Shown: in pieces, positions 10,136 through 19,195 of the stretch | Numbering within the stretch: position 1 is the stretch's first letter | Layout of the letters: each line of letters begins with the position of its first letter | NCBI GenBank assembly: GCA_026002975.1 | Contig: BPGJ01000006.1 | Span: 62,001-126,000 of the forward strand | Length of the DNA: 64,000 nt | Origin: Acidimicrobiia bacterium | Lineage (GTDB): Bacteria > Actinomycetota > Acidimicrobiia > Spongiisociales > ZC4RG35 | Direction: 5' to 3' | Notes under the pieces: generated by a model | The model's database searches: none | The model's input: only the letters and a program-made list of their open reading frames with translations | Told to the model about the DNA's origin: nothing | Made by a program: the position numbers and the translations under genes

Positions 10136-11860
10136 GTGCGCTGGTCGAAGGCGTTCATACCCACCCTCCGTCAGGATCCGGCGGACGCCGAGGCGGTGAG
10201 CCACCGGCTCCTGGTCAGAGGCGGGTTCATCCGGCAGCTCCAGGCCGGCCACTACTCGATCCTGCCTCTCGGCCAGAGGGTCAGGGCGAAGATCGACCGG
10301 ATCATCCGGGAGGAGATGGATCGGATCGGCGGCCAGCAGTTCCACCTCCCGGCCCTCCACCCGGCCGAGATCTGGCAGAAGTCGGGGCGCTGGGAGAAGA
10401 TGGGCGACGACATGTTCCGGCTGGTCGACCGGAAGGGTGCCGACCAGGCGCTGGGCATGACCCACGAGGAAGTGTTCGCCCTGCTCGCCACCGAGGTGAC
10501 CAGCTACCGGCAGCTCCCCCAGATCTGGTACCAGATCCAGACCAAGTTCAGGGACGAGCCCCGACCCAGGTCGGGCGTCTTGAGGGTGCGGGAGTTCACC
10601 ATGAAAGACTCCTACTCGCTCGACCTCGACTGGGAAGGCCTCGACGTGGCGTTCCGCAGCCATCGGGACGCCTACCACCGCATCTTTCGGCGCTGCGGCC
10701 TCGAAGCGGTCGACGTCACCGCCTCCTCGGGAGCCATGGGCGGATCCGAGTCGGTCGAGTTCATCGTTCGGAGCCCAGCCGGGGAAGATTGGATCGTCAC
10801 CTGTGCTTCCTGCGGATACCGGGCCAACCGGGAGCGAGCCACCTCCCTCCTCGACGAGGTCGACGACCCGGAGGAGCAGGCGGAGCTCGAGGAGTTCCCC
10901 ACCCCCGGGGTGAAGACGATCCAGGACCTGGCCGGGTCGTTCGGGCCGTGGGCCGAACCCCGCCGCCAGATCAAGACCCTCGTCTACGTGGTGGACGACG
11001 TCCCCACGTTGGTGCTCCTCCGGGGCGACCACGAACTGGTGGAACAGAAGCTGATGGACGCCACCGGGGCGGTCCGCCTTCGGCCCGCCCACCCCGACGA
11101 GATCCGGGACCTGATGGGGGCCCAGGCCGGGAGCCTGGGGGCGGTGGGGGTCGAACACCTCCCGGTGATTGCCGACCACGCGCTACGTGGGCGGCGAGGG
11201 ATGGTGACCGGAGCCAACCGGGACGGTTTCCACCTGAAGGGCGTAGACGTGGAGAGGGACATTCGGGTGGGTCGATGGGCCGACCTGAGAGCGGTTCGGG
11301 AAGGGGAGCCATGCGCCGAATGCGGCGCCCCGCTCGAACTGTGGAAGGGGATAGAGGTAGGCCACATCTTCAAGCTCGGCACCTCCTACTCGGAGGCCAT
11401 GGGAGCCTACGTCCAGGATCCCCAGGGCAACACACGGCCGATCGTGATGGGCTCGTACGGAATCGGCTTGGAGAGGACCATGGCCGCGGTGGTGGAAGCC
11501 AGCCACGACGACCGGGGGATCGTCTGGCCGATCACCGTGGCGCCCTACGAAGCGGTGGTGACCGTGTTGCGGGTCGACGAAACCTCCGCCCGAGAGGCGG
11601 GGGAGGAGCTGTACAGGAGACTGGGGGAGGCCGGGGTGGAGGTGCTCCTCGACGACCGGGACGAACGTCCCGGGGTCAAGTTCGCCGACGCCGAACTGAT
11701 CGGCATCCCGTTCAGGATCACGGTCGGACCGAAGGGACTCGAGAGAGGGGTGGTGGAGGTCACCACCAGGAGCGGCATGCAGACCAGGGAGTCGACCCTC
11801 GACGAGGCGGTCCGCTGGGTGATCCAACAGGTCGACCAGGGCCGGACACTGGGGGGTTAG
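10136..11860 (+). CDS. proS: Prolyl-tRNA synthetase (bacterial type)
   Basis: A 574-residue class II synthetase. The N-terminal catalytic core has LLVRGGFIRQLQAGHYS and motif 2 around QTKFRDEPRPRSGVLRVREF. The YbaK-like editing insertion is present (LLRGDHELVEQKL, about 290-305), which places it in the long bacterial type rather than the eukaryote-like type. Motif 3 is GSYGIGLERTMAAVVE. The C-terminal anticodon-binding domain follows (VLLDDRDERPGVKFADAELIG). Its TAG stop (11858-11860) is also the first half of the serC -10 hexamer. Confidence 0.96.
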   Translation: MRWSKAFIPTLRQDPADAEAVSHRLLVRGGFIRQLQAGHYSILPLGQRVRAKIDRIIREEMDRIGGQQFHLPALHPAEIWQKSGRWEKMGDDMFRLVDRKGADQALGMTHEEVFALLATEVTSYRQLPQIWYQIQTKFRDEPRPRSGVLRVREFTMKDSYSLDLDWEGLDVAFRSHRDAYHRIFRRCGLEAVDVTASSGAMGGSESVEFIVRSPAGEDWIVTCASCGYRANRERATSLLDEVDDPEEQAELEEFPTPGVKTIQDLAGSFGPWAEPRRQIKTLVYVVDDVPTLVLLRGDHELVEQKLMDATGAVRLRPAHPDEIRDLMGAQAGSLGAVGVEHLPVIADHALRGRRGMVTGANRDGFHLKGVDVERDIRVGRWADLRAVREGEPCAECGAPLELWKGIEVGHIFKLGTSYSEAMGAYVQDPQGNTRPIVMGSYGIGLERTMAAVVEASHDDRGIVWPITVAPYEAVVTVLRVDETSAREAGEELYRRLGEAGVEVLLDDRDERPGVKFADAELIGIPFRITVGPKGLERGVVEVTTRSGMQTRESTLDEAVRWVIQQVDQGRTLGG

Positions 11861-11863
11861 TCT
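11858..11863 (+). promoter_or_regulatory. Putative -10 element of serC sharing the proS stop codon
   Basis: TAGTCT, whose TAG is the proS stop, ends 10 nt before the serC ATG at 11874. There is no ribosome binding site in the gap. Confidence 0.4.
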
Positions 11864-11873
11864 CCCCCATCCG

Positions 11874-12944
11874 ATGAGGGTGTACAACTTCGGGGCGGGA
11901 CCCTGCGCCCTGCCCGTCGACGTGTTGGAAGAGGTCAGGTCGGAGCTCCTCGACTACCAGGGAACCGGGATGTCGTTGATCGAGATGTCCCACCGGAGCG
12001 CCACCTACGACCGGGTTCATCGTCGGGCGATGGACCTCGCCCGGGAGATGGCCGCCTGTCCAGACGATTTCGAGGTCCTGTTCGTCCAGGGGGGCGCCAC
12101 CCTCCAGTTTTCCATGGTGCCCCTCAACCTCCTCGAAGACGGGCAGAGGGCCGGATACGTGCTGTCGGGATCGTGGGCAAGGAAGGCCTACGCCGACGCC
12201 TCGAAGATCGGCGACGCCTATCCGGCATGGGACGGCGGGTCCGATGCTTACCGGCGTATGCCCTCCCCCGGGGAGGTCGTCATCGCCGATCGGACCCGAT
12301 ACCTCCACGTAACCACCAACGAGACGATCGACGGGATCCGGATGCCGGAGTTCCCCGACGTGCCGGTTCCTCTGGTCGCCGACATGTCGTCCGAGCTGCT
12401 GGCTCGAAGGATCGACTGGTCACGGTTCGGGATCGTCTACGGGGGAATCCAGAAGAACCTGGGTCCGGCCGGTCTGGCCGTGGTCTACCTCCGTCGGGAC
12501 CTCCCCCTCGCCTCCGGACTCCCCTCGTACCTGTCGTATCGGTGGCACGTCGAGTCGGCGTCGTTGGGCAACACTCCGGCGATGTTCCAGATCTACGTGA
12601 TGGGGAAGGTCCTCGAGAGGCTGGTCGCCCGAGGGGGAGTCGACGCTCTCGAGCGGGAGACCCGGGAGAAGGCCGAGCTGGTCTACCGGGTCATAGACGA
12701 CTCGGACGGTTTCTACCGTAACCCGGTAGAGCCGGCCCACAGGAGCCACACCAACGTGGTGTTCCGGCTCCCCGACGAACAGCTCGAGGCAGAGTTCCTG
12801 GCGGCTGCCCAAAACGAGGGCCTGGTGGGGCTGAAGGGTCACCGCAGCGTCGGGGGTCTCAGGGCGTCCCTCTATTCGGGAGTCACCCGGCAGGCGGTCG
12901 AGGCCCTCGCGGACTTCATGCGGTCCTTCCACGCCTCACACTGA
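11874..12944 (+). CDS. serC: Phosphoserine aminotransferase
   Basis: A 356-residue class V PLP aminotransferase catalysing the second step of serine synthesis. It follows the E. coli-type sequence: NFGAGPCALPVDVL, SLIEMSHRS near 40, FVQGGATLQFSMVPLNLL near 76, and the PLP lysine in GGIQKNLGPAG near 192. The C-terminus contains GLVGLKGHRSVGGLRASLYSG, given here in two parts: GLKGHRSVGG and LRASLYSG. It appears to be monocistronic between proS and the rimP operon. Confidence 0.95.
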   Translation: MRVYNFGAGPCALPVDVLEEVRSELLDYQGTGMSLIEMSHRSATYDRVHRRAMDLAREMAACPDDFEVLFVQGGATLQFSMVPLNLLEDGQRAGYVLSGSWARKAYADASKIGDAYPAWDGGSDAYRRMPSPGEVVIADRTRYLHVTTNETIDGIRMPEFPDVPVPLVADMSSELLARRIDWSRFGIVYGGIQKNLGPAGLAVVYLRRDLPLASGLPSYLSYRWHVESASLGNTPAMFQIYVMGKVLERLVARGGVDALERETREKAELVYRVIDDSDGFYRNPVEPAHRSHTNVVFRLPDEQLEAEFLAAAQNEGLVGLKGHRSVGGLRASLYSGVTRQAVEALADFMRSFHASH

Positions 12945-12965
12945 GGCTCCGATATACTCGGAGCC
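12945..12965 (+). promoter_or_regulatory. Perfect palindrome containing the likely rimP-nusA-infB -10 element
   Basis: An 8-bp perfect inverted repeat (ggctccga / tcggagcc) with loop TATAC begins at the base after the serC stop codon. TATACT (12953-12958) inside it is a strong -10 match. The element may be a promoter overlapped by an operator, or a stem after serC; it lacks a T tract. Confidence 0.45.
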
Positions 12966-12988
12966 ACCAACCGACGGACGCTGCTGGT

Positions 12989-13011
12989 GAGGTGGGCGCC
13001 CTGCCCACCTC
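12989..13011 (+). promoter_or_regulatory. rimP leader hairpin
   Basis: A perfect 9-bp stem (gaggtgggc / gcccacctc) with a 5-nt loop is followed by TTTCC in the untranslated leader of rimP. GTGGG/CCCAC hairpins before rimP occur in several bacterial phyla, so an attenuator-like or protein-binding leader is plausible. The weak T run argues against a strong terminator. Confidence 0.5.
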
Positions 13012-13070
13012 TTTCCGTGAGGGCCGTCGGCCTGGTCGCGTGTGCGAGACGACACGGGAAGAGGAAAGCG

Positions 13071-13553
13071 ATGACGACCGTCGAGACACTCTGGGCGTTG
13101 TTGGAGCCCTGGCTGGAAGCCGAGCGGCTCGAACTCGACGACGTCGAGATGTCAGGTTCGGGACGGGCCCGGACCATAAGGGTGGTGGTCGATCGGCCCG
13201 GGGGAGGCGTCGACGTGGACACCCTCGCCCAGGTGTCGGAGGCCATATCTCGCCTCCTGGACGCCGAGACGGATCTGGCCGGCCCGTACCGTCTCGAAGT
13301 CACGTCACCCGGTCTGGAGCGGCCACTCAAGCGACCCCGCCACTGGCAGAAATCGGTGGGCCGCGAGGTGACGGTCAAGGTCCAGACCCCGGCAGGCACC
13401 CAGACGCTGCGAGGTGTCCTCGAGGCGGCCGACGAAGAGGTGTTCTCGGTCCGTTCGGACCGTGGCCCGGTCACCCATCCCTACCGGGCGGTGGTGTCGG
13501 CCAGGACGGTGTTCCGATGGGAGAAGTCGCCCCGTCCGGGGAAGAAGAAGTGA
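13071..13553 (+). CDS. rimP: Ribosome maturation factor RimP
   Basis: A 160-residue RimP, needed for 30S subunit assembly. Typical segments are ELDDVEMSG, RVVVDRPGGGVDVDTLAQVS and LEVTSPGLERPL. ATG 13071 has a GAAGAGGAAA ribosome binding site; an in-frame ATG at 12987 lies in the leader hairpin and is rejected. First gene of the rimP-nusA-infB-DUF503-rbfA unit. Confidence 0.93.
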   Translation: MTTVETLWALLEPWLEAERLELDDVEMSGSGRARTIRVVVDRPGGGVDVDTLAQVSEAISRLLDAETDLAGPYRLEVTSPGLERPLKRPRHWQKSVGREVTVKVQTPAGTQTLRGVLEAADEEVFSVRSDRGPVTHPYRAVVSARTVFRWEKSPRPGKKK

Positions 13554-13563
13554 GGAGTCGGAG

Positions 13564-14610
13564 ATGAGGATCGATTATCAGGTCATGGAGGCGCTCGAAC
13601 AGCTCGAGCGGGAGCGGGGGGTACCGGTCGAGACGATCCTCGACGCCTTGGCCAACGCCCTGGTCTCCGCCTACAAGCGGAGTCCCGGAGCGGCGGAGGA
13701 AGCTCGGGTGACGATCGATCCCGAGTCGGGCGAGATCCACGTGTACGCCCAGGAGCTGGACGAAGACGGAAACGTGGTGAGGGAATGGGAGGACACCCCC
13801 GAGGACTTCGGTCGGATAGCAGCCCAGACCGCCAAACAGGTGATCGCTCAGCGGCTCCGGGACGCGAAACGTGAGCAGGTCTACGACGTCTACATGGGTC
13901 GGGAAGGCGACCTGGTGACCGGGATCGTCCAGCAGGTCGACCATCGGTACGTCATCCTCGACCTGGGGGACGCCGAGGCGATCATGCCGGGCTCGGAGCG
14001 CATCCCGTACGAGCGTCTCGAGAGGGGCAACAGGGTGAAAGCCATCATCCTCGAGGTGCGCAACGAAGGGAAGGGTCCGCAGATCGTGGTGTCACGCAGC
14101 CACCCCGACCTGGTGCGGAGGCTGCTAGAGCTGGAGGTACCCGAGCTGGTCGACGGAACCGTGGAGATCGTCGCGATCGCCCGCGAGCCGGGGCACCGAA
14201 CCAAGATCGCGGTGGTGAGCCACGATCCGAACGTGGATCCCAAGGGGGCGTGTGTAGGCGCCCGGGGCTCGCGGGTGCGCCAGGTCGTCAACGAGCTCAG
14301 AGGAGAGAAGGTCGACGTCGTGCAGTGGAGGCCCGACGCGGCGCAGTTCATCGCCGAGGCGCTGGGACCGGCCAAGGTGAAGGAAGTCGTCATCGACGAA
14401 GAGACCAAGACCGCCGAAGTGATCGTCCCCGAGCATCAGCTGTCCCTGGCGATCGGCAAGGAAGGCCAGAACGCCCGTCTCGCAGCCCGACTCACCGGCT
14501 ACAAGATCGAGATCAGGTCGGACAGGCCGCCGGAGATCGAGCCGAGACCCCCCCGGAGGTCGACGCCGAGACTCCCCGGAGGTCGAACCGTCCCTGGCGA
14601 GCGAAGATGA
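13564..14610 (+). CDS. nusA: Transcription termination/antitermination protein NusA, tail frameshifted
   Basis: A 348-residue NusA as read: N-terminal RNAP-binding domain (1-110), S1 domain (YDVYMGREGDLVTGIV, about 100-175), and two KH domains (DPKGACVGARGSRV; LAIGKEGQNARLAARL). Start ATG 13564 has a TGAGGAG binding site. After EIRSD (about residue 320) the open frame gives an Arg/Pro-rich end that looks wrong. An acidic tail typical of secreted-out-of-frame continuation is encoded in the other two frames and ends with TGA at 14675-14677, overlapping the infB ATG. Two one-base deletions, plausibly in C runs near 14548-14554 and 14574-14577, would explain this. Confidence 0.92.
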   Translation: MRIDYQVMEALEQLERERGVPVETILDALANALVSAYKRSPGAAEEARVTIDPESGEIHVYAQELDEDGNVVREWEDTPEDFGRIAAQTAKQVIAQRLRDAKREQVYDVYMGREGDLVTGIVQQVDHRYVILDLGDAEAIMPGSERIPYERLERGNRVKAIILEVRNEGKGPQIVVSRSHPDLVRRLLELEVPELVDGTVEIVAIAREPGHRTKIAVVSHDPNVDPKGACVGARGSRVRQVVNELRGEKVDVVQWRPDAAQFIAEALGPAKVKEVVIDEETKTAEVIVPEHQLSLAIGKEGQNARLAARLTGYKIEIRSDRPPEIEPRPPRRSTPRLPGGRTVPGERR

Positions 14611-14676
14611 AGGCTCCGACGCCGGGTCGGTCGACGAGACCCCGGCCGGAGCAACCGAGAGCAGCGAGGAAGAGTG

Positions 14677-16704
14677 ATGGCTCGGGTCAGGATCTACGAG
14701 CTGGCTCGGGAGCTGGGGGTCGAGTCGAAAGACGTCCTGGCCGAAGCTCGAGAGCTCGGTCTGGAAGTCAAGACGGCGTCGTCGAGCGTGGACGAAGCCG
14801 AAGCCGACCTCATCCGTCTCGCATTCGGTGGGTCCGACGAGACCGAGGCGGCCGAGGAGACTACCGAAACCGTCGAAGCGGCCGAGGAGACCACCGAGGT
14901 CGGAGAAGCACCCCAGGAGGCCGAAGAGGTCGCCTCCGAGGACGTGGTTCTCGTCTCCGTGCCGCGGGGATCCACGGTGGCGGAGTTCGCCGAAGCCCTC
15001 GGGGTCGCGCCCAGCCGGGTGGTGGGGGAGCTGGTCAAGAGAGGCCGGGCTGCCGGGGTGGGCGACCCGATGCCCGAGGATCTGGTCGACGAGGTGGCCG
15101 AGGTCTTCGGGGCGATAGTCGAGCTGGAGGAGCCGGTCACCGAAGCGGCTCCCGCGGTGGCTCCGATGCCCGAATTCGCCGACGAGGAGAAGGACCTGAA
15201 GCCCCGGTCTCCCGTGGTCACTGTGATGGGGCACGTAGACCACGGCAAGACCACCCTCCTCGACTACATCCGCAAGACCCGGGTGGTCGACACCGAGGAA
15301 GGCGGGATCACCCAGAGGATCGGTGCATATCAGGTGGAGGTGGGTGGAAACAAGCTGACGTTCATCGACACCCCGGGCCACGAGGCGTTCACCGCGATGA
15401 GGGCGCGGGGAGCGGAGGTGACCGACATCGTAGTGCTGGTGGTCGCCGCCGACGACGGGGTGATGCCCCAGACGGTCGAGGCCATCGACCATGCCAAGGC
15501 GGCGGGGGTCCAACTGGTGGTTGCGATCAACAAGATCGACGTGCCGGGCGCCGACCCCATGAAAGTCCGCACCCAGCTCACCGAACACGGTGTGATCACC
15601 GAGGAGCTGGGAGGCGACGTCCCGTCGGTCGAGGTGTCCGCGGTGACCGGTCAGGGGGTCGACCAGCTCCTCGAGATCATCGACCTGATCGCCCAACTCC
15701 AGGAGTACAAGGCCAACCCCGACGCCCCCGCGGTGGGAGTGGTCATCGAGTCGCAGCTCGACCCGAGGATGGGTCCCACCGCCACCGTCATCGTGAAGCG
15801 GGGCACCCTCCGCCAGGGCGACTCCTTCGTGGCGGGGGCGGTGTCGGGTCGGGTGCGGGCCATGATGGACGACCAGGGACGGCGCCTAAGAGAGGCGGGC
15901 CCCAGCACCCCGGTGTTGATCATGGGATGGTCCGACGTGCCAACCGCCGGGGACATCCTCGAAGTGGTCGAGAACGACAAGGAGGCCCGCCGTATCGCCG
16001 CCGAGCGGGCCGAGGCGATCAAGGCCGAGGAGCATCGGATGCCCACCGCGCGTGAGCGCCTCCAGATGCTGTTGGAGCAGCTGCGGAGCGAACAGACCGA
16101 ACTCCCGGTGATCGTCAAGGCGGACACCCACGGATCCTTGGAGGCTCTCAGAGAGTCGATAGCCAAGATCAAGAGGGAGGACGCCCGGATCAACATCGTT
16201 CATGGTGCGGTAGGCGGTATCACCGAGAACGACGTCATGCTGGCCGACGTGACCGGCGCGGTGATCGTCGGGTTCAACGTCCGACCGGAAGGAAAGGCCC
16301 GCAGGGCGGCGGAGGAGAAGGGCATCGAGATCCGCACCTACCGGATCATCTACGAACTCCTCGAGGAACTCGAGCAGCTCCTGGTAGGTCGTCTCGAACC
16401 CGAGAAGGAGGAGATCGTACTGGGTTCCGCCGAGGTGCGGGCCACCTTCCGGGTGCCCCGGGTGGGGACGGTCGCGGGATGCTACGTCACCGAGGGAGTC
16501 GTCCAGAGAGGCGCGAGAGCCCGTCTCCTCAGGGGAGGCGTGGTGGTCTACGACGGTCGGATCGGATCGCTCAAGCGTTTCAAGGACGACGTGCGGGAGG
16601 TGGCGTCGGGCTTCGAATGTGGTGTCGGCCTGGAGGACTTCAACGACGTCAAGGAGGGAGACGTCATCGAGGTGTACGAGGTGCGGGAGGTGGCACGCAC
16701 CTAA
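14677..16704 (+). CDS. infB: Translation initiation factor IF-2
   Basis: A 675-residue IF-2, short for actinobacteria (often 900 or more) because the N-terminal linker is reduced. Two small IF2_N-like segments ([26 protein letters not shown]) flank an acidic Glu/Thr-rich linker. The G domain has [11 protein letters not shown] near 186, DTPGHEAF and NKID. Domains II-IV follow to the end. ATG 14677 overlaps the restored nusA stop (TGATG); GTG 14674 directly before it is possible. No ylxR gene lies between nusA and infB. Confidence 0.95.
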   Translation: MARVRIYELARELGVESKDVLAEARELGLEVKTASSSVDEAEADLIRLAFGGSDETEAAEETTETVEAAEETTEVGEAPQEAEEVASEDVVLVSVPRGSTVAEFAEALGVAPSRVVGELVKRGRAAGVGDPMPEDLVDEVAEVFGAIVELEEPVTEAAPAVAPMPEFADEEKDLKPRSPVVTVMGHVDHGKTTLLDYIRKTRVVDTEEGGITQRIGAYQVEVGGNKLTFIDTPGHEAFTAMRARGAEVTDIVVLVVAADDGVMPQTVEAIDHAKAAGVQLVVAINKIDVPGADPMKVRTQLTEHGVITEELGGDVPSVEVSAVTGQGVDQLLEIIDLIAQLQEYKANPDAPAVGVVIESQLDPRMGPTATVIVKRGTLRQGDSFVAGAVSGRVRAMMDDQGRRLREAGPSTPVLIMGWSDVPTAGDILEVVENDKEARRIAAERAEAIKAEEHRMPTARERLQMLLEQLRSEQTELPVIVKADTHGSLEALRESIAKIKREDARINIVHGAVGGITENDVMLADVTGAVIVGFNVRPEGKARRAAEEKGIEIRTYRIIYELLEELEQLLVGRLEPEKEEIVLGSAEVRATFRVPRVGTVAGCYVTEGVVQRGARARLLRGGVVVYDGRIGSLKRFKDDVREVASGFECGVGLEDFNDVKEGDVIEVYEVREVART

Positions 16705-16738
16705 CTATCGTGGCTCCCACCGCCGGGAGGACGAGGCC

Positions 16739-17095
16739 ATGCAGGCGGCCGCGATCCGTATCGACCTACACATACCGACCGCGGGCTCTCTCAAGGGGAA
16801 GCGGGCGGTGGTCAGACCCCTCATGGAGGGGCTCAAGAAGGTGGCTTCGGTGAGCGTGGCCGAAGTAGACCATCACGATGCCTGGCAACGGTCGGCGGTC
16901 GGAGTGGCGCTGGTAGCGCCCGATGCACGCCAGCTCGAACGGCTGATCGATTCGGTGGGTCGTTACCTGGCGGGCTGCCTGGAGGTCGAGGTGGTCGGCT
17001 TCCGGGTGACCTACATCGAGGAGGAGAGCGATGGGCAGGCCTGGCTATTCCCGTATGCGAAGGGTGGATTCGATCCTGCGCCAGGTGATCGCTGA
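16739..17095 (+). CDS. DUF503 (YlxP-like) family protein
   Basis: A 118-residue DUF503 protein, a small family of unknown biochemical role almost always found beside rbfA. The N-terminal beta strand IRIDLHIPTAGSLKGKR and the DHHDAWQRSAVGVALVA segment match. ATG 16739 has a GGGAGGA site. Its 3' end runs 65 bp into rbfA; the final ~20 residues beyond the family core may be incidental to this overlap. Confidence 0.85.
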   Translation: MQAAAIRIDLHIPTAGSLKGKRAVVRPLMEGLKKVASVSVAEVDHHDAWQRSAVGVALVAPDARQLERLIDSVGRYLAGCLEVEVVGFRVTYIEEESDGQAWLFPYAKGGFDPAPGDR

Positions 17096-17387
17096 GGAGG
17101 TGGAACGCCTCAAAGATCCCCGGCTCGGGTTGTGTTCCATCACCGGCGTGGAGACCGCACCCAACCTGAGGACGGCAGTCGTGTACTTCTCGACCCTGGA
17201 TCTGGAAGACGCCGAACGAACCCGCCAGGCGCTCGAATCGGCCGCGCCCCGTCTCCGGCGGGCCATCGGCGCCCAGGTGAGGATGAAGTACGTTCCTGCT
17301 CTCACCTTCGAGCTGGATCGAGGCGTGGCCACCGGGGAACGGATCGAAGCGATCCTGCGAAGGATCTCCCGAGGCGATGAAACCTGA
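17031..17387 (+). CDS. rbfA: Ribosome-binding factor A
   Basis: A 118-residue RbfA, a KH-fold 30S maturation factor. The segments RVDSILRQVIAEEVERLKDPRLG, quoted here as RVDSILRQVIAEEV and KDPRLG, plus SITGVETAPNLRTAVVYFS match the family. It overlaps DUF503 upstream by 65 bp and the nrnA-like gene downstream by 11 bp. Confidence 0.92.
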   Translation: MGRPGYSRMRRVDSILRQVIAEEVERLKDPRLGLCSITGVETAPNLRTAVVYFSTLDLEDAERTRQALESAAPRLRRAIGAQVRMKYVPALTFELDRGVATGERIEAILRRISRGDET

Positions 17388-18333
17388 CCTTCCTTTCGAC
17401 GCGGCGGTCGAAGCCATCGAGCGGGCCGACAAGCTGGTGTTGGCGTGCCACGTGTCGCCCGACGGGGACGCCCTCGGTTCCATGTTGGGGTTCGCGGCTT
17501 CCGCCACGGCCGCCGGCCGACGAGTCTGGGCCAGCTTCGGTCGGCCGTTCCGGGTGGCCGACAACTACCGGTTCCTGCCCCTCGACCTCCTCTCTCCGCC
17601 CGAAGAGGTGCCGGAGGATCCCGACGTGATGGTGGTGTTCGACGTCGCGTCTCCCGACCGTCTCGGCGACCTGGCTCGGGTGGCGGACCACGCCGGGAAG
17701 CTGATCGTGGTCGACCACCACCGCTCCAACACCGGCTTCGATGGTGTGCTCCTGGTCGACCCCGAAGCCGCGGCCACCGCCGAGGTCGCAGTGGCGTTGA
17801 TCGACCGGCTCGGATGGCAACTGACCGAGGAGGCAGCCGTTTCCTTCTACACCGCGCTGGTCACCGACACCGGGCGCTTCCAGTATTCGAACACGGGGGC
17901 CGCCACGTTACGTCTCGCCGCCCGCCTGGTGGAGGCGGGGGCACGACCACACGTGATCGGTCGTCATCTCTACGAGGAAGCCCCATTCGGTTTCCTAAAG
18001 GTGGCGGCCCGGGTCCTGGACAGGGCTCGCCTCGAAGGGAGGATGGTGTGGTCGGTGGTCACCGCCGACGATCTCGAGGCTCACGGGATCGGATGGGAAG
18101 ACACCGACCCCCTGATCGACTTGGTGCGAGTCGCCAAGGAGGCGGAGGTGGCCGTGTTGCTGAAGGTTCCCGAACCAGGGGTGGTCAAGGTGTCGCTGCG
18201 TTCCCGGGGAGGGGTCGACGTCGGGTCGATCGCGGCCGCCCTGGGAGGCGGAGGCCACCACAACGCGGCGGGCGCCACCGTTTCGGGTTCACCCGAACAG
18301 GTCGTGGCCCAGATCGGGCGGCTGCATGGCTGA
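17377..18333 (+). CDS. nrnA: DHH-DHHA1 oligoribonuclease/pAp phosphatase NrnA
   Basis: A 318-residue DHH phosphoesterase that degrades nano-RNA and/or 3'-phosphoadenosine 5'-phosphate; some relatives hydrolyse pApA from c-di-AMP turnover. The metal-binding motifs are SPDGDALGS near 25, FDVASPDR near 88, VDHHRSN near 111 and VTDTGRFQYSNT near 162. The C-terminal DHHA1 has SLRSRGGVDV and GGGGHHNAAGA. The possible link to c-di-AMP breakdown matters because a c-di-AMP riboswitch lies 10 kb downstream; that link is inference. Confidence 0.9.
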   Translation: MKPDLPFDAAVEAIERADKLVLACHVSPDGDALGSMLGFAASATAAGRRVWASFGRPFRVADNYRFLPLDLLSPPEEVPEDPDVMVVFDVASPDRLGDLARVADHAGKLIVVDHHRSNTGFDGVLLVDPEAAATAEVAVALIDRLGWQLTEEAAVSFYTALVTDTGRFQYSNTGAATLRLAARLVEAGARPHVIGRHLYEEAPFGFLKVAARVLDRARLEGRMVWSVVTADDLEAHGIGWEDTDPLIDLVRVAKEAEVAVLLKVPEPGVVKVSLRSRGGVDVGSIAAALGGGGHHNAAGATVSGSPEQVVAQIGRLHG

Positions 18334-19195
18334 GGGGTTCCTGCTGGTCGACAAGCCGGCGGGCATCACCTCTCACGGAGTGGTGGCCCGGATACGCAAG
18401 GCCCTGGGTGTCCGACGGGTGGGACACGCGGGAACGCTCGACCCGATGGCGACCGGTCTGCTGGTGTGCGCGGTGGGTAGAGCCACCCGGCTCGTCCGCT
18501 ACGTCCAGGAACTCGAGAAGGAGTATCTGGCGGTGGCTCGCTTCGGGGTGGCCACCGACACTCTGGACGCAGACGGCGCGGTCGTCCACCGGGAGCCGAT
18601 GGAAGTGGAACCGGCGGAGGTGGAGGAGGCCGCCCGACGGTTCGTGGGTCGCATACTTCAGGTGCCACCCATGACGTCGGCGCTGAAGATGGAAGGTCGA
18701 CGGCTCTACGAACTCGCCCGGGAAGGCGTCGAGGTGGAACGGGCCGCCCGGGAGGTGACGATCCGGGAGCTCGAGATCCTCGAGGTGACACCGTCGCCCT
18801 ACCCGGAGGTCGAGTTCCGGGTGGTCTGCGGGAAAGGCACCTACGTCCGGGTACTGGCCGACGACCTGGCCCGCTCCCTGGGAGGTCGAGCACACCTGGT
18901 GGCGTTGAGGCGAACCAGGATCGGCTCCCTGAGGGTCGAGGAGGCGGTCCCCCTGGAGCCCGACCGCCTGAAAGAAGCGATCCTGACCCCCGCCGAGGCG
19001 CTCCGCGACCTGCCGAGCGTGGTCGCCCCGGAGGAGACGGTTCGAGCCGCCGCCCACGGGATGCGATTCGCCACCGGGCCCGCCGAGGGTCTCGAGGAAG
19101 GGCGACGCTTCAGGCTGCTCGATTCGGATGGGCGCCTCGTGGCCGTCTACCGGGTAAAAGGGCGTGGCTCGGTTCCCGAGGTGGTGCTGGGATGA
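18326..19195 (+). CDS. truB: tRNA pseudouridine(55) synthase TruB
   Basis: A 289-residue pseudouridine synthase acting on U55 of the tRNA T-arm. The catalytic aspartate is D39 in GHAGTLDPMATGLL; KPAGITSHGV and the YVRVLADDLA segment also fit. The C-terminal region from about 230 resembles a PUA-like domain. It overlaps nrnA by 8 bp and ribF by 4 bp. Confidence 0.95.
   Translation: MAEGFLLVDKPAGITSHGVVARIRKALGVRRVGHAGTLDPMATGLLVCAVGRATRLVRYVQELEKEYLAVARFGVATDTLDADGAVVHREPMEVEPAEVEEAARRFVGRILQVPPMTSALKMEGRRLYELAREGVEVERAAREVTIRELEILEVTPSPYPEVEFRVVCGKGTYVRVLADDLARSLGGRAHLVALRRTRIGSLRVEEAVPLEPDRLKEAILTPAEALRDLPSVVAPEETVRAAAHGMRFATGPAEGLEEGRRFRLLDSDGRLVAVYRVKGRGSVPEVVLG

Noticed and set aside
9614..11179. 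A 521-codon minus-strand open frame across ispG and proS
   Set aside because: Low-complexity shadow of two clearly recognisable plus-strand genes; no family motif on the minus strand.
12945..12965. Intrinsic terminator after serC
   Set aside because: The stem is only 8 bp, has a TATAC loop and no T tract; a promoter/operator reading is at least as good, so it is reported as regulatory instead.
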